A stretch of 64,000 nucleotides of DNA, taken from positions 60,014,611 through 60,078,610 of the forward strand of contig CM070548.1 in assembly GCA_036346405.1 (NCBI GenBank), read 5' to 3'. The position numbers were made by a program, and so were the translations under genes. This DNA comes from Phyllostachys edulis. Taxonomy: Eukaryota > Streptophyta > Magnoliopsida > Poales > Poaceae. Below, piece by piece: positions 1 through 12,544 of the stretch. The notes beneath the pieces were generated by a model that was not told the DNA's origin, ran no database searches, and worked only from the letters and a program-made list of their open reading frames with translations. Position 1 is the first letter of the stretch; every line of letters begins with the position of its first letter.

Positions 1-382
1 CGAAATACAATCTTCAGATTGATGTTCCGATCTAAGGGTCGCCGTTATTTAGAGTGGCATTTCTTACATTTTCGCTGAATAAAAAACACTAGGTAGAACC
101 TGCGCGCTATGCCGCGTCACCGAAATCAAACATGAAGTATGAACTGTTGATGAGAAGCAATTTGTTGACACTTTGTAGTTAAATACTCTGCTTGAACAGC
201 CTAATGGCAGCAGTATGATATAATACATGGAAGTTACAGTAAATAACATCACAACAAGTGTTCAGAGAGTCTGTGTGAGTTTTTCACTTGCAAAAGAACC
301 CAAAAAACGGAAAACTAATTGGACCGAAGCAAAAAAAAAACCATAAGCTACATGCAAGATCAGGGGTTGACGTTGGAGCTCA
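1..382. other. Flank left of the first CACTA element
   Basis: No recognisable gene or repeat is visible here. Short open frames on both strands have no domain signature. The last three bases (383-385, ATA) are the left copy of the target-site duplication of the adjacent CACTA element, so this stretch was once contiguous with the sequence after 13066. Confidence 0.5.
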
Positions 383-385
383 ATA

Positions 386-660
386 CACTACCAGAAATAG
401 TTTATTTTCCGAGTGCTTATATTTATCCCGAGTGTCTTATAGGAAACACTCGGGATTATCCCAAGTGCTTCCTAGGGCACTCGGGAAAGACATTGGATAT
501 TATTTTTCCGAGTGTTTTATAGTACACTCAGGAGACTACGACAAGGAAAGACCCACCCGCTCAAAAACGGTCTCAAAAAACGGGATATCGATATATTTCC
601 GAGTGCCTATTTATTTGGTACACTCAAGAAACATATAACACTCGAGAGTATATACCGGCG
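386..660. repeat. 5' subterminal repeat region of CACTA element 1
   Basis: Repeated CCGAGTG(C/T) and ACTCGGGA motifs in both orientations occur from about 409 to 655. In En/Spm elements such subterminal arrays bind the TNPA-type protein; that role is inferred from the family. The same motif fills the other end. Confidence 0.85.
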
Positions 661-1260
661 CCAATTTTCGTGCCCGCCCCCCAACCGCGCGCGGTATACC
701 CTAGCACTCACTCCCCGCCGCCACCTCCATCGCAGCCTTCTCCTCTACCCGCCCCCCCCTCCACCGCCGCCACACCACCCGCCGCCCCCCTCCTCCATCG
801 CCGCCACACCTGCACCCAACGTGTCCTCCTCGTTTCCTGCCGCCGCACCCAACCCCGCCGCCCCCTCCACCTCCACCCGTCGCACCCCGCCACACTCGCA
901 CCCGACGCCTCCCACTCGTCTCCTGCCGCCACACCCGCCCCTCCTCCACTGCTGCAGACCCCGCCGTCCCCCTCCTCAACCCGCCCCCCCTGCGCCGTAC
1001 TACCTCTACCCCGCGCCCGACACCGTCATCTTCCCTCTACCTCGCGTCCGCAGCCGTCGTCCTCCTCAGATCCAGATCAAGGTAATTCTGATTTTCCAAT
1101 GAGCCACCAGTCGGCGCCTCTCCGCCGAGCACGCCTCTAGGCCTCCTTCCACCAAAGCACCTCGAAGGAATTCTGCTCTCATAGTCATCCTCCCCTTCTC
1201 CCTCTACGGACTGGCGTGGAGTGGAGATCGATTGGCACTTGAATTGATTTCTTCTCGCTG
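660..1260 (+). promoter_or_regulatory. GC-rich, C-rich block: probable transposase promoter/5' leader
   Basis: About 480 bp (roughly 660-1140) are strongly C-rich with CCGCC and CCTCC runs, quite unlike the AT-rich surroundings. Open proline/alanine-rich frames cross it in several registers, the usual by-product of such composition rather than a gene. A plausible splice donor (GGTAAGAAAG) follows at about 1260, so this may be a 5' untranslated exon of the element's transcript. A comparable block occurs near the 5' end of the second CACTA element (49.54-49.81 kb). Confidence 0.4.
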
Positions 1261-3057
1261 GTAAGAAAGCCCTAACTTGCTTTGGATCGTTCTAAGGGTT
1301 TTGTTCTGGTTATTTGTTTTGCTGTGAGCAATCTAATCCAAAATCTTTCTTTCTGGGATGGGTACTCCAATCCATCCAGTTTGCTGCGTGCTAGAGTACT
1401 AATAGCAGTTTATTTTGCAAAACAATTTTTGGGGTTCAACTGAATTTTTGTTCGCCCCACATTATTGTCCACGCCTGGCTGTATCTGCGCAGGTTTTAGG
1501 GTTGTTTTAGTAAGGGCTGAATTTTTGTGCTACTGCGATGCAAACCAAATCAAGTGAACCGAAGCAAAGGGTTTATAGTTAATTATATATTTCACTGCAA
1601 ACGAGAACATGACGACAGTTTGGACAACCATGTTGTATATTAGAAATTACTAACAAAATTTCATTTATTTTGAATGATCCATGTTCGTTCTACAATAATA
1701 TCACTCACTGTGCCTATAGTTTTTCAGAGTGCCTATCCTGCCACTACATATTAGGTGTAACTGAGCTGATCATCCTCTTCAATAACAATTGATCATTACC
1801 CTTTTTAATTGTGTATGGATGATAGTTAAATTGTGTCTGGATGATAGCAAGACATCTTCAGATGTTCCTGATTAGTTGTGTATGGATGATAGCAGGACAT
1901 CTTCAGATCCAAAGGAAATGATCATTACCCTTTTTAATTGTGTATGGATGATAGTTAAATTAGTATATATGCATATAAGGATATTTGGCCATGATGGTTG
2001 AGAGATGGTGAGATAATTTCCTCACCCAAATACCCAATTCTATGCACAGTAGAGTTTTTTTTTTTGCTTTTTTGTGAATGGTGCAAATAAACTAACTGGG
2101 AATGACAGCTGAAATTGAGAATTTTGCTTTCTTGTTTTTGAGCTCTTACCACATATGGCTTTGGTTCTTTGCTACATGAAACCTAATCTTGTCTAGTGTT
2201 CTTTTTATGTTCCATACCTGCACATATTTGCATATGAACTATCCATATTCATTGAACTTTTGTTGGCAAGAAAATAGTTGGTTACAAACTTACATTAGTG
2301 AACTTGACTTGCATGCTTCTACGGTTCCAGTCTCTCTCTCTCTCTCTCTCTCAGATACACACACACTTTCAAAAAAAAGTTTGGGTGTCTTTTGCACATC
2401 ATTAGTTAGTTCTATAAGCAGGTCAAAAGTCAAAGGAGTGTAAAGGTCACCCCGAAAACCTGGGTGACCCTATGAAATGGACAAGAACATGTGTCTTGTG
2501 TGCTGTGCTCATTCCATCATAATTACAGTTTTGGTCTGTGCAAATTAACTAACTTACATTTCTAGTACATATTGTCATGGGCCTAGTTAGTAGATACTAC
2601 AGTTCGCTAAGGCTTGATTGTTTTCTGGTACTTGTCTCTGATGTTGCTTGCCGCCGCCTCCTCGGCCGCCGCATGATAGATCTCAATTCCTGGCGTTTCC
2701 CCGTCACACACTGCACAGTAGCCATCTTCCCAGTAGCAGCTCCTCGGCTCCTCGGCTCAAGAACTCTTGTAAGGTAGTGGATAAGTGGAAAAAGAAATAA
2801 AGTTTGCTTATTTTCTTCAGTCTTTGTCCGTTTATAGTGGATTGATATGCTGTCATTATTACAATGCTACATTAACGTGTTAATAAATAATGGTATTCAT
2901 TTATATTGAAAGAAAGTGTTTTTATGCTCCGTTGATCATGTATATTGTCTTAATGTCAATCTGTTTTAGTGTTCATATATAGGGCATGTATCCTATGGTA
3001 GTTTCTAGCTAGCTCTGTAGTTGTAATTTTTTACATAAATAAAAGTCGAATTAAAAT
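1261..3057 (+). other. Non-coding interior of CACTA element 1 (leader intron region)
   Basis: This is AT-rich sequence without a supportable gene. It includes an imperfect direct duplication of about 40 bp (near 1790-1832 and 1919-1961, sharing TTGTGTATGGATGATAG) and a short (TC)n tract near 2333-2351. It probably includes one or more introns of the transposase transcript, but the splice sites cannot be fixed by eye. Confidence 0.4.
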
Positions 3058-4566
3058 ATGCATTATGTTTTGCACACTAGGATGACTAAGGATCATAGTT
3101 GGATGTACAATGGGTGTAGAGAGATGGATGACTGTAACCAAGAATGGATGGAAAAGACGATAAATTTTGTGGATCGAGCATTTGCTAGGAGTAATGGACG
3201 GGGTGTGTTGTGCCCTTGTTCTTGTTGTTCGAACACACGGCCACAAATGAGGGCAACAATGACTGCACACTTGTGCAAGTACGGATTTAGGCCAGGCTAT
3301 ACTGTGTGGGTCTATCACGGTGAGTCACGACGTAGTAGATCAGATGCGCTAAGGGAAGAAATAGACGATGGCGGCCACAATGAGAGTAGGATAGAAGACA
3401 TGCTAGATGATGTGCGTGATGCATATGGGCCACCTGTAGAGGAAGAATTGGAGCCTGCAACAAGGGCTTTCTTTGATATGTTGTCCGCAGCGAGTCAACC
3501 ACTTCATGGGCAAACACAGGTGTCCCAACTAGATGCCATCACACGACTACTTGCTATCAAGTCCCAGTTCATCACAAGCATTACTTGCTTTGATGCATTC
3601 TTAAGCGTGTTTAGCACTCTTCTTCTAGATGGTCACAAACTGTCCGCTAACTTGTATGAGGCCAAGAAATTGATAAACGTACTAAATATGCCATATGAGA
3701 AAATAGATGTTTGTCCAAATCATTGCATGCTATTTAGGAATGAGAATGTGGACAGAGATCACTGTGATAAGTGTGGTGAGTCTAGATTTGTTGAGGTTGA
3801 CTCCGGTAATGGTTAGAAAAGGCAGCTTCCTATTGGCAGAAAAATACTTCGTTATCTACCATTGTGCCATGAATCCAACGGTTATACATGTCTAAGGTTT
3901 CTGCCAAACAAATGATATGGCACAAGTATGGACCATGATGACAAGATGGTCCACCCATCTGATGGTAAAGCATGGAAGCAATTTGACTGTGACTATGTAG
4001 AGTTTGCCGCAGAGCCTCGGAACGTTCGAATTGCAATTGCAACTAATGGGTTTAACCCATTTGGTATGGGGGCTGCGTCGTATAGCTGTTGGCATGTGTT
4101 TGTCATTCCCCTTAACCTCCCACCCGGCGTTTGCATGCAGAAGCAGAACATATTCCTTTCCTTGATAATCTCTGGTCTTGAATACCCAGGGAAGAATATG
4201 AGTGTATTCATGGAACCGGTGATGGATGAATTGTTACATGCTTGGGAACAAGACATAGTAACATATGATCGGACATTGAAACATAACTTCACCATGCAGG
4301 TCGTATACCACACATCCATGCATGACTTCCTGACGTATGAGATATTCTGCGGGTGGTGTGTACATAGGAAGATGCCATGCCCAATCTGTAGGGAGACGTT
4401 GCTTGGCTGTTGGCTAAAGCATGGTCGCAAGCACTCCCTCTTCGATTGTCATCGTCAATTCCTTCCAACTGACCACGAATTCAGAAGTGACACAAATGGA
4501 TTTGGGGCCAATATTGCTGTCTGCAGTGGACCACCACATCGTGTGAGGAGGTTCATGCATGGCTAG
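3058..4566 (+). pseudogene. CACTA transposase TNPD, N-terminal and tnp2 core (broken)
   Basis: One reading frame covers this span with two in-frame stops (TAG at 3814-3816 and TGA near 3913). Residues 10-90 or so match the plant transposase-associated domain: DHSWMYNG at the start, then a zinc-binding-like CPCSCC motif and GYTVWVYHGE. The next part, with CPNHCMLFRNEN and CDKCGESRF, is the usual N-terminal part of tnp2. From 3928 the tnp2 core is clear: HPSDGKAWKQFD, FAAEPRNVRIAIATNGFNPF, YSCWHVFVIPLNLPP and CPICRETLLGCWLKHG. Around 3895-3935 a different frame (SAKQMIWHKYG) fits the family better, so two compensating indels are likely besides the nonsense codons. The protein would cut and rejoin the CACTA ends. 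This copy cannot encode it whole. Confidence 0.9.
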
Positions 4567-5740
4567 ATGCTTTGAAGCCTCTTGATGATGGTGATGGGTT
4601 CAAGAAATATAGCGAGGAGCACAATTGGACTCACATTCCAAGCTTGTGGCGGCTACCATACTTCCATAAGCTCATTTTTCCCCATAACATAATGTAATGC
4701 ATAATGAGAAGAATGTTGCAGATGCCATATTTAGCACATTCTTTGACATTCCAGACAAGACGAAGGACAATGTCAAGGCTCGTCTTGTTTAGGATGAGTT
4801 TTGCAACAGGCCCTCTCTGAATATGATCCACAAGCCAGCTATTGGCAAGTGGGAGAAGCCAAGAGCTAGTTATTGCCTAACTAGGGTTCAGAGGAAGGAG
4901 ATTTTGGAATGGTTTCAGACCCTAAAGTTTCTTGATGGGTATGCAGCAAATCTAAGGAGAGGAGTGAATTTAGCTACCATGCGCATCAATGGCCTAAAGA
5001 GCTATGACTATCACATATTCATGAAACTCCTTTTGCCTGTGATGATTCGTGGCTACGTCCCCGAGTGTGTTTGGCAAGTGATGGCGGAGTTGAGCTTTTT
5101 TTATCGACAGCTATGTACGAAAGAGATAGATCCCATGGTGGTGTTAACTATAGAGCGTGAAGTACCTATGTTGTTTTGCAAGTTGGAAAAAATCTTTCCA
5201 CCTAGCTTCTTTAATCCAATGTAACATTTGATTCTCCATCTCCCCTATGAAGCTAGGATGGGAGGACCAGTGCAAAACCAGTGGATGTATCCAATTGAGA
5301 GGGAACAAAAGGAACTACGAGGCAAAGCAAAAAATCGATCGCGTGTTGAAGCATCCATATCGGAGGCGTACATACTTGAGGAAATTTCCCATTTCACATC
5401 AATATACTTTGCTGACAATATTCACACGGTGCACAATCGAACCTCACGATACAATATTGGCATCCCTCAAAATGATTGCCAACTTAGCCTCTTCACCGGA
5501 AGAGGTGACACTTCAAGCAGTGGTACTCCTAAAGTTTTATCGTGGGATGAGTGGTTGACTACGATGTTGTATGTTTTTACCAACCTCTCCGAAGTGGATG
5601 ATTACCTTAGGTATGCAACAATTATTTTTTTCCAAGAATTGATGCATGAGTGTTTTAATCTACTTGTCTTGTTGCCTATAGGGAATTTGTTAGGAGCGAG
5701 TGGAAGCAACATCGAGACCCATCCGAAAAACAAATTGTGA
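4567..5740 (+). pseudogene. CACTA transposase TNPD, end of tnp2 plus DUF4218 (broken)
   Basis: This continues the transposase in shifted frames. HNWTHIPSLWRLPY and, in another frame, DVMHNEKNVADAIF-like residues mark the end of the tnp2 domain around 4620-4740. The open stretch 4823-5224 (KWEKPRASYCL, LDGYAANLRRGVNL, GLKSYDYHIFMKLLLPV) is typical of the tnp2-DUF4218 junction, and DUF4218 follows with FFNPM, HLPYEARMGGPVQNQWMYPI and a basic tail. A TAA stop at 5222-5224 falls where the family normally reads straight through, consistent with CAA-to-TAA decay; the same frame resumes directly after it. A GT-AG intron may begin near 5610. Confidence 0.85.
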
Positions 5741-6660
5741 CCCTTGTTAGGAAGGGTGCTGGGAATTACAAACCGAATTTCCCGACTTGGTTCTATCAGA
5801 AAGTAACTTCTTTATTAGCTAGTCCCCCTTGCACATAATATTTACTAAGTAAAGAGGAACTAATACATGAAACCCATTCTATTTATGTTGTAGAGTTTGA
5901 AGGACAAGTCTATTATGAGCAACAAATTGAGGCAAATTGCTCAAGGATGCCACACTCGGATGTTGTCCTATAGTACCTATGTTGTGAATGGGTACCGCTT
6001 CCGAACATCGACACATGAGAGGGAACGATATAATGCAACAACAATTAATAGTGGTTTGGTGACTCGGGCAGGATGGGAGTAATACACTTGTTGAATACTA
6101 TGGAGTAATTGAAAAAATAATTGAACTATATTTCCATGGTAGCAAACCTCTCAAACTTATGTTATTCAAATGTCATTGGTTTCATCCGTTTAGGAGAGTC
6201 AGACGAGACACATCACTTGGGCTGGTTGAAGTTGCACATCAATCAGTCCTACCAGGCAATGACCTATTTATTGTGGCCTAGCAAGCTACCCAAGTATACT
6301 ACATCCTGTACCTATGCAAAACTATGAGTAGTCTAGTGGATTGGTAGGTAGTACATAAGGTGCAACTATATGGTAAACTACCTACCCCTAGTGAGCAGGA
6401 CTACAACATCGAGACAACAATGGTGTTGACCTATTCTTTCAAGAAGATGGGCTGCTAGGGACTTTTCAAATAATAATTGGGGAAGAGGACGATCACATAG
6501 ATGACATTCAAATCGATGCCGATCAGGTTGTCAACGAATAGGACTTGGAACTACTTAATCGCTTAGACATTGATGGCACTGAAGGGGATGATAGTGACGA
6601 TGACTTTTTAGAGGGACCATCTGTGGAGGATCCCATTGTAGACGACTACTTCTATGCATG
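5741..6660 (+). pseudogene. CACTA transposase C-terminal DUF4216-like region (broken)
   Basis: Translated pieces resemble the plant transposon DUF4216 module: GCHTRMLSYSTYVVNGYRF near 5940-6000, a YYGVIEKIIEL segment near 6097-6125 and an LFKCHWF segment near 6160-6180, then an aspartate/glutamate-rich tail near 6480-6640 (DDDFLEGP). The module sits just after DUF4218, its usual place in TNPD proteins. Frames change several times and stops such as that at 6080 prevent a continuous product. Its molecular role is not established. Confidence 0.7.
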
Positions 6661-6847
6661 ATCTTGTACGTCTTCCATTTATTTGCTACATGTTTTTAAT
6701 TTTTTGTATGAGCTTACTTGATTACGTTATATTACGTCTTTCTATGAGCTTACTTGATTACGCTATGTTATGTCTTTCTATGAGCTTAGTTCATTGCGCT
6801 ATATTAATTGATTTATTTTATTTTATTTCATTTCAGGACACCAAAAA

Positions 6848-9060
6848 ATGAGTGGCATCAAAGAGGCAATAAACTCTAGTCGAGGCAGACGTCTGTTTTT
6901 CAAAGTGGCAGCACCATGTCATGGAGGCAGAGGGGCAACTGCAGCCCCTCGAAGAGGCAGAAGGGCGGCCATAGTCCCTAGAAGAGGCAGCGTGGGGTCT
7001 ACCTCTAGTAGATCATGCTCCTCTACCCCGCAGCCCTCGCGTGCTGATCATGTGGATGATGAGTATCATCCTAGTGAGGAAGAGGGTGAGGAGGATGAGT
7101 ACCGTGAGGCGGAGGGCAGTACTACAACATAAGATTTTTGGTTGCGAGGACCTGCAAACCTGCCACCACAACCAACCCGAGAAGAGGACAAGATTGTCAT
7201 CGTTCCTGTTGGTGACACGTAAGTAACTGTTTGCACTCTCACTAATTTAGGCCATTTACTTGCATACCTCAAAAAAACTAATACGCGGGCAATGGCGAGA
7301 AGAAGGCGGGGGTGAGAAATGTAGACTTCTAACAACATAATTGGCGTGTTGATTCGATGGCACTTCCTTGGCTTGGTCATCTATAGAGAAAGGTGGGAGC
7401 CTGCATGGACATGGTGCCACTACAAGGCCGCTGAAGATACCGCCGCTGAAGGAGAAATATAATTTGACAATTGTTTGCAGCGGGCGGAGAAAAGTTTTTG
7501 GGTAAGTGACTCAATATTCAAATCTGCATCTATATTCAAATCTTTTTTCTAGCAATGAAACTTAGTGTTCCAACCAGCTCCCTTCGGTAAAAATAACATG
7601 TTCAAAATTTCGGTGAAAATCCGGTATATCTGAGATATATTAATGATTTGAATAATTGGAAACAATGACTAGCTTCAAGTATCAAAGTTACATTATGCTA
7701 TGGATGTTTCATAAATGTCTTATAATTTGGGTAGATGAGATTTAGCATCTAGACATGTGGGCTTTGCGTACTATATGATCAGTGTGTTGATTAGTAAATC
7801 ACTACCAATCTGCAATATTTAGAACAAGGAAAACAAATAACAAGATGCATCAGCATAATCTTTTTTACCATAGTTAAATAGATCTATATTGCACGAAATC
7901 TGGAATTCTAGATGATTTACTAATCTTACACATTATCTAGTGATGTCTGAGCATTATTAATTACTTGGATGCTGGTATTTTACTACATTGTCATGCACAA
8001 AGTCTAATCTTTCACATTTATTTGTTTCCAATATATGCTGGATTGTAGTGGTGGTTTAGATGGGCTGAGGGACAGGAAGCTGATTCTAGGAGAGTGGTGC
8101 GTAATTCTGTTAAGAAGCTGATCCCATAGATGATCTACGAAACACGCATCCAAGCAGTGATCTATTACCACACACAAGTCCTTAGAAAGCAAATTCATAG
8201 GGCCAAGGCTTGCCAAACGCATATCACTTTGGAGGAGTACATGCAGGTAACCAAGTGTACAAACGATGTCCTTGATTACAATCAATTCTAGTTTATTCAT
8301 ATTTAACACTTGGTTAATTTAGGCAATACCTTGGTGGGCCTAAAAGTGTGAAGATGCATGGCAGCAGATTGCCCAAAAGAGGTGGTACAACAAACAATGG
8401 TTAGAGGCCTCTCGTGCTGCTAGGGAGCGAAGGTTGTTGATGGACGGGGGCAGCACATCGTCAAGGCAGCTCTTCCATGGCTCGTTACAAGAAGCACTTG
8501 GTAGGTCAGCATGTTCATATTGATTGTATGTCGCAGATACATATTTATTGACCACCGTGGTTTTTTTTTGGGTGCAGAAAAAGAAGCAGAGGCTTGTCTC
8601 CGATGTAGAGGCATATGTAGAAGCTAGGAGGGGTGATCAGGAGGGCACCTTGTGCAGCCAGCTCGCAACAGAGAACTTGGTACGATTTCTGATGATTTTG
8701 TCCCTGATGATTTTCGCTCCCTAATGATTTTGTGCAACAGAGCTACATATCTTGTATTTGCTAAGGAGATTCATGGCACGGGCATGACGTAATGAATTCA
8801 CCATTCACCATTGGGCCTTATTCTTTGTTTACAAAATTTGGAAAGGGAAGAAACATGGTCGTTTCTTCATGGGTGCCGGCTACATTAGCACACTGACAAC
8901 CCTCACGGAGGTCCAAACAACGAGTACTGGATCAATGGATGAAGTACACTCTCAAAGACGACTGCGATCATCAACTGATAGGTTTTCTTAGCTTGAGGCG
9001 AGGCTACAAGATGAAATCGAGGCTAGGCAGCGGTTAGAGTGAATGCTCCAGGTTAGTTGG
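6848..9060 (+). pseudogene. Second CACTA gene, TNPA/Transposase_24-like (broken, several exons)
   Basis: An open frame at 6848-7132 starts with MSGIKEAINSSRGRR, continues through Gly/Arg-rich repeats (RRGRRA, PRRGSVGS) and ends in an acidic segment (EEEGEEDEYREAEG). Downstream pieces match the plant Transposase_24 layout: GPANLPPQPT then IVIVPVG near 7145-7215; a WLGHL segment near 7365; a KQIHRAKACQTHITLEEYMQ segment near 8185-8245; an IPWWA/WYNKQWLEASRAARERR segment near 8330-8430; KKKQRLVSDVEAYVEARRG near 8580-8635. The usual job of this protein is binding the subterminal repeats. Introns separate the pieces (for example after 8485 and after 8680). Several stops and shifts make the copy defective. 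Exact exon ends are uncertain. Confidence 0.7.
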
Positions 9061-12000
9061 AGCCTGGTAGTACAATAACAAAGTAATATGCAAAAAATAT
9101 ATATTTTTGTATTTGGCTAATGTATGGCAATGTGCAAACAAATATGCAGGCACTTCAAACTTGACTTGATGGCACTACACCGGGGGCACTGCTGTCTACC
9201 TTATCTACTCCGGTTAGTAACTGGATACTGATTATTATATTGTTAGTCTCTTATGAGTGCTTGAGTGTCCACTGAAAGAGCTAAAAATAAAATGGACATA
9301 TATGCAAGTTGCATTGTACTAGTTTCTTTTAATTCTGGTTAGGTAGCTAGCTTGGTAGAGCATATTGCATCTTCTGCATTGAAGATATACTAGTATAAAT
9401 TATAATGTCTATTCTCATCTCATGTATGCATGCATGCACTTAAACAAGGGGATTGTACAGCCATCATAAGTTTAAATTAGTGCAAATACATACAGCGGTC
9501 GCCACAAGTTTGTCCTATTATATGCTCTCTCTCTCTCTCTCTCACAAACTAGATAGATATTATTAGCAGCTCAAGTCAAAGAGAACTTTACTTTTCTGGA
9601 GTTGATTTTTTTGGTTTTTGTGCTGGCACTTTTGGTTTGAACTTTACTTCAGCTTCTGTGGCTGTTAAGATGAAGAAAAAGAATTACAGAAACACGTTAA
9701 TCTATCAATGTAACACTATTCTTGACAATTCACTATACCATAAAAAATCACAGTTTGTGAACCGCCTTCTTATAACGACGACCAGGAGGACCTCTCTTCA
9801 AGGTACCATCTGCATCCATTTTCTGTTTGCTCCCTATCATGAGAACATGTGCACTCACTCAGTAAGGTGATGGAAGGAATTGTATATTCAATTCAAAACT
9901 AACAAACTATTTTTCACCGAATCATTTGCTTTCATGTCTAGTTCACAATCTCAGGAATTAGCCTGCTGTACGTCCGATGTCATATCAGCTAAATTATCTC
10001 AACCTTGAGTGTTTTCATAATTCTTCTTATACAGTATTATACAACTAGAATTCTGGTTAGACTCATGCAGTTAAACCGCTCATGTTGGTGTTGGGTGGTG
10101 TGTCTTTGCAATTCATTTACCAACTGATGCATGATCCTACCACCATTCGAAAATTATGCAGATTTCTTATAATGCGATTTCTTATGAAAATGTAGGCAAC
10201 GGTGGGATCAATGGCAGATCCGGCTGCTTCCGGTGCTGATGCTGAAGATGGTACGCGTGTTAGCTGCCCAAACCAAGATCACGTGGATGAGTTCATCGAC
10301 GATAGGCCACCACCAGGTGCTTACTATTTTCATAATCTAGTTGTGCAAACATGAACATACATCACTTCATTCTTGTGTTAATGTAGCATATATGCATGCA
10401 TGCTCAAATAATAATGGGAGGGGTAAGGGGAGAGCGTGTACGCATGATCTCTGTACTAAAATACAAATGATTGGGTGGGAGACCTTTCCCTTTTTAATTG
10501 GCTGCTTATTAATCATGGATGGATGCATGCCCCATATTGCTTTGACAATTTTGATGCTTCCATATTACTGCTACTGAAGCATGCTCTATTCGAAAGCTGA
10601 CAAGCTGGGCTGCAGTATCTTGATGTCGCTGTGGTCTTGTAAACCCAATCAGAACTTTACTGTAAACATAACTAGTAGATCTCTTCAGTCCAAAACAGTA
10701 AAAGGATAGAAGTGGAACAAGCTGAAAGGAGAGTCAAAATCTGATTTAAGCTCTATAATAATATGCCCAGTGAAGCAGTTCAGTGGTAAAAAAATACATC
10801 TATGATGAGTCTAAAACACACATTTATGAGATATATTGTATCTGCAACTGACAATAGGAGCAAACTGTACCAGGTGACTATAGCATAATTGCACTGCTTT
10901 CATTTTGCACATTTACATGTTTTTCGACAAAACCTGCTTCCTTTGTAAATTAAACAAGATCATAAATTTACATGTTGATGCGTATGTTATGTTGTGAAGG
11001 CAAGATTGTATTGGTCATTTATTACTAGTATCTCCCCTTATCAGATCAGCATACGTACACGCAAATCTGAAACCCTAGTCAATGCAGTCCAAATGCTTAA
11101 ATTATAGTTTATACTACTTGATTCCAAGTGATAAATGTTCTGTACCTCCTTGTATATTTTTAATGCTTGATCATAGAATTGCTTTTTGCTATACCCGGTT
11201 TTCTTCCTCAACCTCGACACTGCATATGCACTCTTCATCTGTAAAATAAGGCAGCCAGCTAGTCAGTGGACGATTCATGAAAGAAAGTAGCATAAAGAAA
11301 ATCAATCAAATTAAATATATTGAGATCCACACAGGAAGCAGCTAAATAGTATGTTCTTGATACATAGGCCATATGAAAAGAACTCCATCTGTTTAACTTT
11401 ATAGTGCTGTTATGCAGCTACCACGTAAAAGAAAAGTGTTTGTTTCTCTTTGTACTGCTGTTTTCATCTGTATATTGGATTGCCATTTTGTCCATCTGGA
11501 GGATGAAAATGATTCTAAACATCTGAATAAAAGAGGCAAATCATTGTTATTGTAAGCCTTGTCAAAACATTGCTAGTTCTTGTTGTACTGTATAGCATTG
11601 CTTCTGTATTTGCCAATGGAGTATTCTTTTAATGTCTGCCAATGGAAGTTTCAAAGAGCATTGTATATTTGTATAGCTAAGCAACCAGTCATTAAAATGT
11701 TGCTTAATGTTAGGTGTTATACACTGGTGTTTCGCTGTGCAAGTGTACTAACGGAATATACGGCAATTTTAGTTCTCTGTGCTTTCATTTGCAACTGTTG
11801 TAGTGCATTGAAAATTGAAGCATGAAGTACATATCATGAAGTACATAGTACGAAGAAGCAAGAGGCATTTGTTTTTTTGATAAAAAAGAACTTAGCTATA
11901 ATAAGGTCTTGCACAATTGATGTCTGGTATTTGAGAACATTTGATAGATGCTCAGAGTAACATGTACTTCATGTTTAATTTCTTAGTTACAGACTATTGA

Positions 12001-12342
12001 TAAGCAGCCTCGGTTGGACTCTGGTATTTTTTTGACTTAAAACAGTAGGGCGAGCCCTTCTGTTGGACTCTGGTATTTTGTTCTGCCTTATATATATCCT
12101 CAATTCCCTATCCTCTTATTTCGTATTGCAGAAGTTCCAACTGAACCGTAGTCTGACGCTAGAACATCTCTTGCCGAAGCTAGAATGTGTTGCTCAGATT
12201 GAGAAGCTGGAGTAATTGAATGTGAATGTAACATCCTGTTTTCCGAAGAAAATGATTATATATGTAATGAAATTAGTACTTGAAACTGTTATATGTATCA
12301 TGCCTTATGCCTAGATTTTTGAATTTGAACTCGAATGTTGTG

Positions 12343-12345
<3 letters not shown>
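9061..12345 (+). other. 3' interior of CACTA element 1, mostly non-coding
   Basis: No complete gene is visible. A short exon-like piece at 10199-10315 reads MADPAASGADAEDG and then a DEFIDDRPPPG stretch, followed by a donor-like GGTGC; it may be a late exon of the TNPA-like gene. Another exon-like piece lies near 12130-12225, followed by a 3' UTR-like tract. A (TC)n tract lies near 9523-9542. The rest is AT-rich intron-like sequence. Confidence 0.4.

Positions 12346-12405
<60 letters not shown>
12346..12405. repeat. (TA)n microsatellite, about 30 units
   Basis: An uninterrupted TA dinucleotide run of about 60 bp inside the 3' part of CACTA element 1, just before its subterminal repeats. A tract this long is likely to vary in length between individuals. 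Confidence 0.95.
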
Positions 12406-12408
<3 letters not shown>

Positions 12409-12544
12409 ATCTTGGGAATTATGTCAATGTTGTTCAATTTATATATGTAATGATTTGTGGTATTTCTCTTGCCGTGGAATTATGGTTTATTTGATTGCAA
12501 AATCGGTGCAAAATTAAATTGGATCAGATATACCCTGTTCAGGT

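Noticed and set aside
512..1140. Long proline/alanine-rich open frames on both strands
   Set aside because: They follow from the C-rich composition, exist in several frames at once and carry no domain.
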